Shown: positions 51,558 through 57,955 of the stretch, in pieces | Layout of the letters: the number at the start of each line of letters is the position of its first letter | Numbering within the stretch: position 1 is the first letter of the stretch | Assembly: GCA_009784815.1 (NCBI GenBank) | Contig: WQXN01000004.1 | Location: 1-58,030 of the forward strand | Direction: 5' to 3' | DNA: 58,030 bases | Source of the DNA: Alphaproteobacteria bacterium | GTDB lineage: Bacteria > Pseudomonadota > Alphaproteobacteria > Rs-D84 | Notes under the pieces: model-generated | Database searches by the model: none | Seen by the model: only the letters and a program-made list of their open reading frames with translations | What the model was told of the DNA's origin: nothing | Position numbers and translations under genes: made by a program

Positions 51558-51979
51558 TATACTTCTCCTTCATACTCGACCAGACCTACATAATATTTAT
51601 ACCTTTTGGCCGCGAAGCGCAGCAGAATATAAGTCGGATCATCAAAGCCCGTGACCCCGAATTTTTTTATCCCGTCGACCCATCGCTTTTTCTTGTCCTT
51701 GATATTGTCGACCGCCGTCATCTCTCCGAAAAGTCTGATCGACATCCGTGTGGTCGGGTTGAAATAATACAGGCACGCGTTTTTATTTTTGGCGATCTGA
51801 TCCGGCAGCCTCCATCTGCTTGAAGTAAAGAAATATAGATCAAGCCCGGTAGTCTCGCGGTTGAAAATATTGATCACGTTCCGGGCGTCCGGATACCCGG
51901 ACAAGCCGTTCGTAGCCAATATAACAGTGTCGCAGCTGCGAATTATGTCGATAAAAGACTGTTTCTGATCCTTAGTCAT
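51557..51979 (-). CDS. Pyridoxamine-phosphate-oxidase-like protein
   Basis: A 140-residue split-barrel protein: CDTVILATNGLSGYPDARNV, LYFFTSSRWRLPDQIAKNKNACLYYF and MSIRLFGEMTAVDN, as in the general-stress FMN-binding family. The likely role is an FMN-dependent reductase or flavin sensor in stress. It is coupled to sodB by a one-base overlap, fitting an oxidative-stress unit with the MFS gene downstream. It is distinct in sequence from the other split-barrel protein at 40298. Confidence 0.78.
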   Translation of the reverse strand: MTKDQKQSFIDIIRSCDTVILATNGLSGYPDARNVINIFNRETTGLDLYFFTSSRWRLPDQIAKNKNACLYYFNPTTRMSIRLFGEMTAVDNIKDKKKRWVDGIKKFGVTGFDDPTYILLRFAAKRYKYYVGLVEYEGEV

Positions 51980-52038
51980 GCTATAATTTTATCAAAAATT
52001 CGCGCGCGATAAATAGGTACGAATTCTAACTTATATTC

Positions 52039-52067
52039 TTGACAAGTGACCGATATTCGTATACATT
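52039..52067 (+). promoter_or_regulatory. Leaderless-type promoter of pyrBI
   Basis: TTGACA (52039-52044), 17-bp spacer, TACATT (52062-52067). The pyrB ATG at 52074 is seven bases further on, the expected transcription start. Confidence 0.75.
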
Positions 52068-52073
52068 CTTAGC

Positions 52074-53021
52074 ATGAATCTAAGACACCTATGCTCGATC
52101 AACGACCTGACCACGAAAGAAATGTTCGAAATCATGGACATGGCGGCAGAATTCAAGAAAGACATTGAAACCAATCAACAGACCGCCCCAATATTGTCCA
52201 GACGCCTTATCGGAATGCTGTTTTTCGAAGCTTCGACCCGCACTCAGCAAAGTTTTTCCGCCGCAGCCGAACGTCTTGGCGCCATAACCAGGGATCCGCC
52301 GTTCAAAATTAAAAAAGACAAAGACGGCGACGATAACACCAGCCTTTCAAAAGGCGAAAGCTTTTATGACTCGGTTATGACTATGGCCGGATACTGCGAC
52401 GCTTTGGTTATACGCACTCCATGGGAAGGCTCTCAGCTTGCTATGTCGGAAAGGTCGAAAATCCCGATAATCAACGCCGGCGACGGCAGAAACCAGCACC
52501 CGACGCAAACGCTGCTTGACCTTTTTTCGATACGCGAAACCCAGGGAAGACTTGAAGATTTATCCATAACGATTGTCGGTGATTTGAAATACGGTCGCAC
52601 GGTGCATTCTTTGGTGCACGCCATGGCCAATTTTAATACAAGGTTTAATTTCGTATCCCCCGATATTTTAAAATTGCCGGACGAATACAAAAAATTCCTG
52701 ACGACAAGAAAACTAAAGTTCATTGAAACCGACAATATGGAGCTCGCAATACAAGGAGCCGATATAGTCTATATGACGCGCATCCAGAAAGAGCGGTTCG
52801 GCGACATCATGGAATATGAAAAAGTAAAGAATTCATACATACTGGAAAGCAGCGCCTTGGCCGGGACCAAAGACAATCTTAAAATCTTGCACCCTATGCC
52901 CATAGTCAATGAAATAAAGTACGAAGTCGACGATACTCCAAAAGCCTATTACTTTGACCAGTCAAGAAACGGCATGTTTGTAAGAATGGCGATTCTAAGC
53001 CGCCTTCTAAATGTAAAATAA
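52074..53021 (+). CDS. pyrB: Aspartate carbamoyltransferase catalytic subunit
   Basis: Catalyses carbamoyl phosphate + L-aspartate to N-carbamoyl-L-aspartate, the committed step of pyrimidine synthesis. At 315 residues it carries FFEASTRTQ (carbamoyl-phosphate loop, STRT at 54-57), a KGES lysine loop near 93, and HPTQTLLDL (H142). It is of the class that pairs with a regulatory subunit, consistent with pyrI directly downstream. No ribosome-binding site precedes the ATG, and promoter spacing suggests a leaderless mRNA, so no pyrimidine attenuator leader of the enteric type is present. Confidence 0.96.
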   Translation: MNLRHLCSINDLTTKEMFEIMDMAAEFKKDIETNQQTAPILSRRLIGMLFFEASTRTQQSFSAAAERLGAITRDPPFKIKKDKDGDDNTSLSKGESFYDSVMTMAGYCDALVIRTPWEGSQLAMSERSKIPIINAGDGRNQHPTQTLLDLFSIRETQGRLEDLSITIVGDLKYGRTVHSLVHAMANFNTRFNFVSPDILKLPDEYKKFLTTRKLKFIETDNMELAIQGADIVYMTRIQKERFGDIMEYEKVKNSYILESSALAGTKDNLKILHPMPIVNEIKYEVDDTPKAYYFDQSRNGMFVRMAILSRLLNVK

Positions 53022-53033
53022 GGTGAAGTTTCG

Positions 53034-53504
53034 ATGAGCAAAAACAACGACTCGATGATCAAACAGATAGCAAGCGGAACGGTTTTGGACCATATTCCTC
53101 CGTCTGCCATTCCTCATATAATCAACGCTTTGAAACTGCATGACATAAAAACTCCCTGGACTATGGGAAACAATTTCGAAAGCCGAAAGACCACCGGCGG
53201 CTATAAGGGTTTTATAAAAATCACAGACCACTATTTCGAGCAAAGCGAACTGGACCTGGTGGCTTTGTTTGCGTCAAGCACCATGGTGAATATAATAGAA
53301 AACTATGACGTTGTGCGAAAATACCCGGTAAAACTTCCCGAGCATGTTGAAAAATTATTAAAATGCATGAACCCGACCTGTATAACCAATCAGGACCAGG
53401 GCCCCTTCACAACCACGCTTGAAGTTATTAAAACCGGCAAAGAAACTCCGCACTTCCTATGCAGATACTGCCGCGAACTCACAACTGAAATCATACTTCG
53501 GTAA
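53034..53504 (+). CDS. pyrI: Aspartate carbamoyltransferase regulatory subunit
   Basis: A 156-residue nucleotide-binding allosteric subunit. The N-terminal domain has IASGTVLDHIPPSAIPHII, binding CTP/ATP. The zinc domain carries four cysteines at 111, 116, 143 and 146 (CMNPTC and CRYC), which join it to the catalytic chains. GGTGAAG lies before the ATG, 12 bp after pyrB. A pyrBI pair is frequent in enterics, archaea and Bacteroidota but, to my knowledge, uncommon in alphaproteobacteria, so transfer is possible. Confidence 0.94.
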   Translation: MSKNNDSMIKQIASGTVLDHIPPSAIPHIINALKLHDIKTPWTMGNNFESRKTTGGYKGFIKITDHYFEQSELDLVALFASSTMVNIIENYDVVRKYPVKLPEHVEKLLKCMNPTCITNQDQGPFTTTLEVIKTGKETPHFLCRYCRELTTEIILR

Positions 53505-53511
53505 ATTTTGC

Positions 53512-53991
53512 TTATCGGCTGAAATTTGTCCGCGGTTCTATGCGGTGGGACAAAAGGTTATTGTCTTTATCCATTACGAAATGCCCTTCAAATTTTTCGC
53601 CGTTTAGAACTTTTGGTATCCATATCACGTCGTTTGACCACATCCTGTCGTAGGGTATCTTGTCTATATCAAACCACTCGGGCTTCATCTCGTCGCTCTC
53701 GGTCAGCTCGCCCTTAAATTCGCTTGCAGTATAGATATGAACTATCATGTTGCTAAGCTCGCCCTTGAAGTAAACTTCGTAATTATTGATCGCGACCTTT
53801 TCGTATTTTACAGGGGTTATACCGGCTTCCTCCTGCGCCTCGCGCACCATTGCTTGTTCGTCTGTCTCGCCATGCTCGACCTTGCCGCCAAGCCCGTTGT
53901 ATATTCCCGCGCGCCATCCGCATTTTTTCAAAGCAAGAAGAATCCTGTTTTCTTTTATCACAAACAATAAGGTGACTGGAATTTTCTTCAT
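53512..53991 (-). CDS. Nudix hydrolase (MutT/NUDT1-like)
   Basis: A 159-residue Nudix protein. The box GKVEHGETDEQAMVREAQEE followed by AGI (about residues 36-58) has all catalytic glutamates. KKCGWRAGIYNGLGGKVE and the KPEWFDIDKIPYDRMWSNDV segment strongly recall the 8-oxo-dGTPase/2-hydroxy-dATPase MTH1 type. It would hydrolyse oxidised nucleotides to monophosphates. Its start overlaps the stop of the ProX-like gene by four bases, so it is coupled to that gene. Confidence 0.9.
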   Translation of the reverse strand: MKKIPVTLLFVIKENRILLALKKCGWRAGIYNGLGGKVEHGETDEQAMVREAQEEAGITPVKYEKVAINNYEVYFKGELSNMIVHIYTASEFKGELTESDEMKPEWFDIDKIPYDRMWSNDVIWIPKVLNGEKFEGHFVMDKDNNLLSHRIEPRTNFSR

Positions 53992-54476
53992 GCCAAACTT
54001 TCTATGTTAAGATCATGCTTGGCATACTGGATAAACTTTTCGAAATCCGCGCGCGGAATCGATACCGTCGCGAGATTGGTCAAAGGATGACAATGTATCG
54101 CATCCCAACCCGCGACGGTTTCATCTAGGACCAATGTCACCTGATTGTCGGAATCGTTGATCATGGCAAGCGGACTTGCCGCGCCCGGAGCCACACCCAA
54201 TATCGCCTGCATTTCTTCCGCCGAACAAAAGCTTAGGCGCTTTGACCCGATCTTTTCGGCGATCAACTTCAAGTCCGCGCGCCGGTCGGCCGGCACCACC
54301 AGCAGCCACTTTTTATCATCGCGGTCTTTAACGAAAAGATTTTTGCAGTGCTGCCCGCGAAGCTCGGGCAATAACGCGTCCGCCTGCTCGCAGGTGAACA
54401 CGGGCTCGTGCGCCTTGCGCCCGTACTTGATGCCAAGCTGATCTAATAAATTTAATAATGTCTGCTCGTTATGCAT
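53988..54476 (-). CDS. Prolyl-tRNA-editing-type deacylase (ProX/YbaK family)
   Basis: A 162-residue trans-editing protein. HEPVFTCEQADALLPELRGQ, HCKNLFVKDRDDKKWLLVVP, and LGVAPGAASPLAMIND are the hallmarks of the ProXp-ala/PrdX group, which hydrolyses Ala-tRNA(Pro) or similar mischarged tRNAs. The lysine in LFVKD is the conserved catalytic-site residue. It is preceded by the HD-hydrolase gene and followed by a coupled Nudix gene, a quality-control grouping. Confidence 0.9.
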   Translation of the reverse strand: MHNEQTLLNLLDQLGIKYGRKAHEPVFTCEQADALLPELRGQHCKNLFVKDRDDKKWLLVVPADRRADLKLIAEKIGSKRLSFCSAEEMQAILGVAPGAASPLAMINDSDNQVTLVLDETVAGWDAIHCHPLTNLATVSIPRADFEKFIQYAKHDLNIESLA

Positions 54477-54483
54477 CGGTTCC

Positions 54484-55056
54484 TCAATAAAATATTTTCA
54501 AAGCGGCTTCATATTTTTCTTTTATGCTCTCTTTCGCATAGTCGCTTAATTTTGCAAAGCTTCTGGCCAGCTTGCTTTTAACGAAATTATTCGCCTGCTC
54601 GACCGTATCGCCGCGCATCCCTCTCCAAATTATAATTTCGAATACGTTTTCGATATGAACCATGGCATCGGCGTCGGCAAGACACACTTCCTCGATCGAA
54701 ATCTTTTCCTTCACCTCGCGTCCGCGGTGTGAAAAAATACATCTCTTTACCTTGTCTATGAACTCTTGCGAATATCCGTATTTTATCAGGATCGGTTCGG
54801 CCAATTCTCCGGAAGCTATATGGTGAACTTCGCTGTACTTTTCAAAATCCACCAAGTTGGCCCAATCGTGGAACAATGCGGCGACCTCGACTACTTCGGC
54901 GTCAGCACCCCGCTCTCTTGCGAACCGGACCGAGTTTTTAACAACGGGCAGAACATGGTAATTCCACGTCTGCCCGTTAAAAACCCTTTCATACTTGTCA
55001 TAATGCTTGCATTGCTCTTCGACCATCCGATAAAGTTCGGCAAGATTTTCATTCAT
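54484..55056 (-). CDS. HD-domain phosphohydrolase
   Basis: A 190-residue protein of the HD superfamily. The metal motif is FHDWANLVD near residue 67, with an upstream histidine in WNYHVLPVV and a later SHRG. HHIASGELAEPILIKYGY is typical of small stand-alone HD hydrolases acting on nucleotides or similar phosphates. The substrate cannot be fixed. It begins directly after the purE stop and ends just before the ProX-like gene, so it belongs to the same minus-strand run. Confidence 0.82.
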   Translation of the reverse strand: MNENLAELYRMVEEQCKHYDKYERVFNGQTWNYHVLPVVKNSVRFARERGADAEVVEVAALFHDWANLVDFEKYSEVHHIASGELAEPILIKYGYSQEFIDKVKRCIFSHRGREVKEKISIEEVCLADADAMVHIENVFEIIIWRGMRGDTVEQANNFVKSKLARSFAKLSDYAKESIKEKYEAALKIFY

Positions 55057-55060
55057 GGAT

Positions 55061-55630
55061 TTACTGCGTTTTATTCAAATGAAGTTCCCGAGCCAGATAT
55101 TCCGCGTAATCCAATTCCTTAAGCGACTCATTTTTCTCGTCCACGCTATCGACAAGTTTTTGCTTATGATCGCGCAGCTTTTCGCGAAAACCCGGATACC
55201 TTTGCGAAACGATCTGCGCCGCAAGTATTCCGGCGTTTCTCGATCCGTTTATCGCCATGGTCGCGACAGGAATCCCAGGAGGCATCTGCAAAATGGACCA
55301 AACTGAATCCACTCCCGACAAAGTGCTTGTCTTTATTGGAACTCCGATAACCGGAAGCGTGACCTTGGAAGCGAACATTCCCGGCAAATGCGCCGCGCCG
55401 CCCGCGCCTAAAACAGCCGCGCACAAGCTTTCCTGTTTTTCGGCCCATTCCGCAAGTTCAAAAAGTTTATCCGGGGTCCTATGCGCCGATAGTATCATAA
55501 GGCGTCTCGGAATTTTAAGATCGTCAAGCAGCTTGACTGCGGCAGACATAACCGGCAGATCGCTGTCGCTTCCCATCGCCACGAACACATACGGATTTTC
55601 GCTGTTACCTGGATTGTTATTGTTTTCCAT
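55061..55630 (-). CDS. purE: N5-carboxyaminoimidazole ribonucleotide mutase
   Basis: Converts N5-CAIR to CAIR in purine synthesis. The core (VFVAMGSDSDLPVM, LSAHRTPDKL, GAGGAAHLPGM, LPVIGVPI, GIPVATMAIN) contains every active-site motif of class I PurE. At 189 residues it has about 20 extra residues at the C-terminus (DEKNESLKELDYAEYLARE). I use the ATG at 55630, after GAGGAAAT. A longer frame upstream lacks family similarity. purK does not follow; an HD hydrolase gene does. Confidence 0.94.
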   Translation of the reverse strand: MENNNNPGNSENPYVFVAMGSDSDLPVMSAAVKLLDDLKIPRRLMILSAHRTPDKLFELAEWAEKQESLCAAVLGAGGAAHLPGMFASKVTLPVIGVPIKTSTLSGVDSVWSILQMPPGIPVATMAINGSRNAGILAAQIVSQRYPGFREKLRDHKQKLVDSVDEKNESLKELDYAEYLARELHLNKTQ

Positions 55631-55735
55631 TATTATATTTCCTCGGCTTAACTCTCCTACTCCCAGCTTATTGCAATATATTACCACCCGTCGAAAATTA
55701 TGCAAGCATTTTAATTGGAATTTATTACGTGCCTC

Positions 55736-55829
55736 ATCCTGCCCCGCCACCGATTTTCACCGAAGCGAGGGTTGAAAATCGAGTGCCACGCCGTAGCCCA
55801 GCGGGCGAAGCCGGATGGCGGGGCAGGAT
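55736..55829. repeat. GC-rich nested palindrome (different family)
   Basis: ATCCTGCCCCGCCA (55736-55749) and TGGCGGGGCAGGAT (55816-55829) form a perfect 14-bp outer stem. Inside, CGATTTTCA pairs with TGAAAATCG (55751-55759, 55773-55781), and GCCC/GGGC words suggest another hairpin. It differs from the stop-codon-linked element in sequence and position, and its high GC contrasts with the AT-rich flanks. Confidence 0.75.
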
Positions 55830-55874
55830 TCTTGAGTATATGGTAGCTTGTAAGAATACCATACACCAAAATGC

Positions 55875-56156
55875 TTAGCCACCATTTTGTTTGCACCCTT
55901 TATTGGAGCATATATATGGGTAATCACCATCTTCGTCATATTTATGATGAAATACAATCTGGCAATTATTGGGCAATTGTTTATACGCGCTATCTTCTAA
56001 AATGGTTATTGCTGGACAATCGCCAAGGAAGTCTATTATAATTTCAACATCTATTTTGATACCAGTGACTATCGGAATATGGGGCAGATATACATTCGGC
56101 CTAAAAGCCGCAGAAAACCTAGTGTTTGGACGAGCTTGTATAGTCACTGTACACAT
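55875..56156 (-). CDS. Hypothetical short protein or gene remnant
   Basis: A 93-residue open frame (MCTVTIQARPNTRFSAAFRP... ending CSNKGCKQNGG) in an AT-rich stretch between the GC-rich palindrome and tRNA-Ser. There is no clear ribosome-binding site. A CxxxxC pair lies at the C-terminus. I recognise no family. It may be the remains of a transferred gene beside a tRNA, a common insertion point, or a chance frame. Confidence 0.3.
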   Translation of the reverse strand: MCTVTIQARPNTRFSAAFRPNVYLPHIPIVTGIKIDVEIIIDFLGDCPAITILEDSAYKQLPNNCQIVFHHKYDEDGDYPYICSNKGCKQNGG

Positions 56157-56158
56157 AA

Positions 56159-56177
56159 GCCCCGCGGATTGCGGGGC
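56159..56177. other. GC hairpin downstream of tRNA-Ser
   Basis: GCCCCGC / GCGGGGC around GGATT. It could stop transcription from the tRNA but lacks a T-run on either strand. Confidence 0.4.
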
Positions 56178-56220
56178 CTTGCGCGATTATGTAAGTCATT
56201 GATAAGACTATCTTTTTATA

Positions 56221-56310
56221 TGGCGGACAGGGGGAGATTTGAACTCCCGAAGCCCTTGCGAGCTTGCCGCATTTCGAGTGCGGTGCATTCAACCACTCTG
56301 CCACCTGTCC
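56221..56310 (-). tRNA. tRNA-Ser (anticodon CGA)
   Basis: 90 nt with encoded CCA. Acceptor GGACAGG/CCTGTCC, D-arm GCAGAGTGGTTGAATGC, anticodon loop ACTCGAAAT with CGA, long class II variable arm (GGCAAGCTCGCAAGGGCTTC), T-arm GGGAG TTCAAAT CTCCC. Confidence 0.95.
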
Positions 56311-56454
56311 GATTTGGGAAATATAACACGATTTTACGAAATTGCAAGCTCGTATATTCTTGTTTTTTTATCGAATTTCATGGGCGCCAATTCCAAAAAT
56401 TTCCAACCCCATTTTTCATATAAATCCTCGTGATCGGTTATAAGATAAATCTTT

Positions 56455-56793
56455 TCATACCCCCCCCCGCGCTACGGACACGCATTTTTCCTGCAACGCC
56501 CTCCCGATGCCGCGCCTCCGATGCGAAGGCTTAACATAAAGCGCTGCCATCCAAGGCGAAAGATCCTGCCTCGTCTTCAGATCATTGTACCAAAGCGACA
56601 CGGTTCCGACCAGCTCGTCGCCCTCGACCGCTATCAGCGTCTGCGGGATCCCGTCCTTGCATATGGAATGCTTCGTGCGATATATGTCCGCGTCAAGCTT
56701 AAATCCCTCGTGCTGACTCCATTCTTCATGCAGAAACTTCGCAACCCCTTCTATGAATTCGGGCCTGTCCGCCAAGTTTAATATTTCTACCAT
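56455..56793 (-). CDS. GNAT acetyltransferase truncated by a G9 frameshift
   Basis: An N-acetyltransferase with start at 56793 (MVEILNLADRPEF) after AGAGGTG. The acetyl-CoA site ALYVKPSHRRRGIGRALQEK is intact. Directly after it, nine G (56460-56468) lead to ARGGV and a TGA stop, giving 112 residues. With eight G the frame would continue through YEKIYLITDHEDLYEKWGWK to a TAA at 56334, giving a normal full-length protein of about 152 residues. The present state is therefore probably OFF or partly active. Confidence 0.85.
   Translation of the reverse strand: MVEILNLADRPEFIEGVAKFLHEEWSQHEGFKLDADIYRTKHSICKDGIPQTLIAVEGDELVGTVSLWYNDLKTRQDLSPWMAALYVKPSHRRRGIGRALQEKCVSVARGGV
56460..56468 (-). repeat. 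G9 tract in the GNAT gene (out of frame)
   Basis: Nine G on the coding strand; eight or eleven would join the N-terminal domain to its C-terminal part ending at 56334. Confidence 0.95.
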
Positions 56794-56858
56794 GCTTACA
56801 CCTCTTGAATCCAATAAGTAACACAGAACAGGCCAAATTTCAAGAGCGGCTTTACAGC

Positions 56859-56887
56859 TTGACATAATCTGCTCTTCGTATTATCAT
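56859..56887 (+). promoter_or_regulatory. argB promoter
   Basis: TTGACA (56859-56864), 17-bp spacer, TATCAT (56882-56887), then GCGAGGC before the ATG at 56918. Confidence 0.7.
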
Positions 56888-56917
56888 GCGACCAAGAAAC
56901 CCAACGCGAGGCATATT

Positions 56918-57703
56918 ATGAACAACCAACTTACAATTGTAAAAATCAGCGGTAAGCAAATCGAAGACGAGGCTTTATTCCAACAGACCATGCTTGATTT
57001 TTACTATCTGCGCAGACCGAAAATCATGATCCACGGCGGAGGGAAACAGATTTCCAAACTTTTGGACGAACGCGGCCTTTTTAACAAAACCCACAAGGGC
57101 CTGCGCATAACCACCGCCGAAGCCTTGCCGGTAGTTCTTGAAGTCGCGCGCAAATTGAACAACAAGATCGTCGACACCCTGAACAGTTGGGACCTTGTGG
57201 GAAAAACTCATGTGGGATTAAAAGGCGAAGGCTGGGCACAAACAATCCGTTCGAAAAAAATTCCCGTGCTTGAAGATGGAACCGACTATCACTTCGTCGG
57301 AGAAATGTACGAAAACTGCGTGAACGTTAAAACAATTAGCGATATTTTGGATTTTGAAAACACTCCGGTTATATCGAACATCACCTGGTGCGAAGAACTG
57401 CAATCCTTTATGAACACTAACGCGGACCCGCTGGCCGAAGCCGTAGCCTCGCAGATTAAGAGCTCTTACTGCAAAAATGTGGTCCTGTACATGCTCTCGG
57501 ACGTGCCGGGGGTCCTGGAAAACGGAAAGATCGTGCCGGTCATGGACACGCAAAAATTCAACCAGCTTAAAGACGACGAAATCATTACGGACGGCATGCT
57601 GCTAAAGTGCGAAACCACGATCAAGCTGGCCGCCGAAAGCGGCATACAAATCGTGATCGCGAACTGCCTTAAAGCCGGACACGGAACTATTGTCAGAAGC
57701 TGA
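56918..57703 (+). CDS. argB: Acetylglutamate kinase
   Basis: Phosphorylates N-acetyl-L-glutamate in arginine synthesis. A 261-residue amino-acid kinase fold: VKISGKQIED at the N-terminus (K8), HGGGKQISKLL near 38-48 (phosphate loop), RITTAEAL for substrate binding, NTNADPLAEAVASQI, and LSDVPGVLENGKIVP near 195. ITDGMLLKCE closes the active site. The length is like the short enteric or Bacteroidota type, lacking the N-terminal helix of arginine-inhibited enzymes, so feedback control by arginine is doubtful. A 45-codon frame follows. Confidence 0.93.
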   Translation: MNNQLTIVKISGKQIEDEALFQQTMLDFYYLRRPKIMIHGGGKQISKLLDERGLFNKTHKGLRITTAEALPVVLEVARKLNNKIVDTLNSWDLVGKTHVGLKGEGWAQTIRSKKIPVLEDGTDYHFVGEMYENCVNVKTISDILDFENTPVISNITWCEELQSFMNTNADPLAEAVASQIKSSYCKNVVLYMLSDVPGVLENGKIVPVMDTQKFNQLKDDEIITDGMLLKCETTIKLAAESGIQIVIANCLKAGHGTIVRS

Positions 57704-57712
57704 TAAGAAGTT

Positions 57713-57850
57713 ATGAAAAGCTTCGTAAAATTTATAATCAACCTACCGCCTAAAAAAATCGCCATAGTAATTGGCGGCTCTACAGAAAACTCGACTCTAA
57801 AATTGTACGAAGAAGCCGCACTGTCCAACCTTTCCGCAAAACTACAATAA
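57713..57850 (+). CDS. 45-residue open frame after argB
   Basis: MKSFVKFIINLPPKKIAIVI... ending LSNLSAKLQ, starting 10 bp after the argB stop with a weak AGAAG site. It has a hydrophobic strand (KKIAIVIGGSTENST) and may be a short peptide cotranscribed with argB or a remnant. No family recognised. Confidence 0.35.
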   Translation: MKSFVKFIINLPPKKIAIVIGGSTENSTLKLYEEAALSNLSAKLQ

Positions 57851-57860
57851 ACGCAAAAAT

Positions 57861-57955
57861 AATCCAAAAAATCCTATCAAGGTCGCGTTTGCAATAAATA
57901 ATAATCCCAAAAAATATCAGTGCAATCGCAAATCCAGGATTGATTAAATAAATCC
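57861..57955 (-). repeat. Two extra tandem left arms beside palindromic element copy 8
   Basis: Arms starting with CAAAAA at 57865 and 57908 precede the arm of copy 8 at 57956 (spacing 43 and 48 bp), each with its own variable part (AATCCTATCAAGG, AATATCAGTGCAA). Confidence 0.8.

Noticed and set aside
55875-56156. Transposase fragment next to tRNA-Ser
   Set aside because: No DDE, HUH or recombinase motifs and no terminal inverted repeats were found; kept only as a low-confidence frame.
5200-56468. G9 tracts as pure sequencing artefacts
   Set aside because: They sit at regulatory or coding hot spots and always in the same strand sense; artefacts would not. The exact length nine, however, could be affected by assembly.
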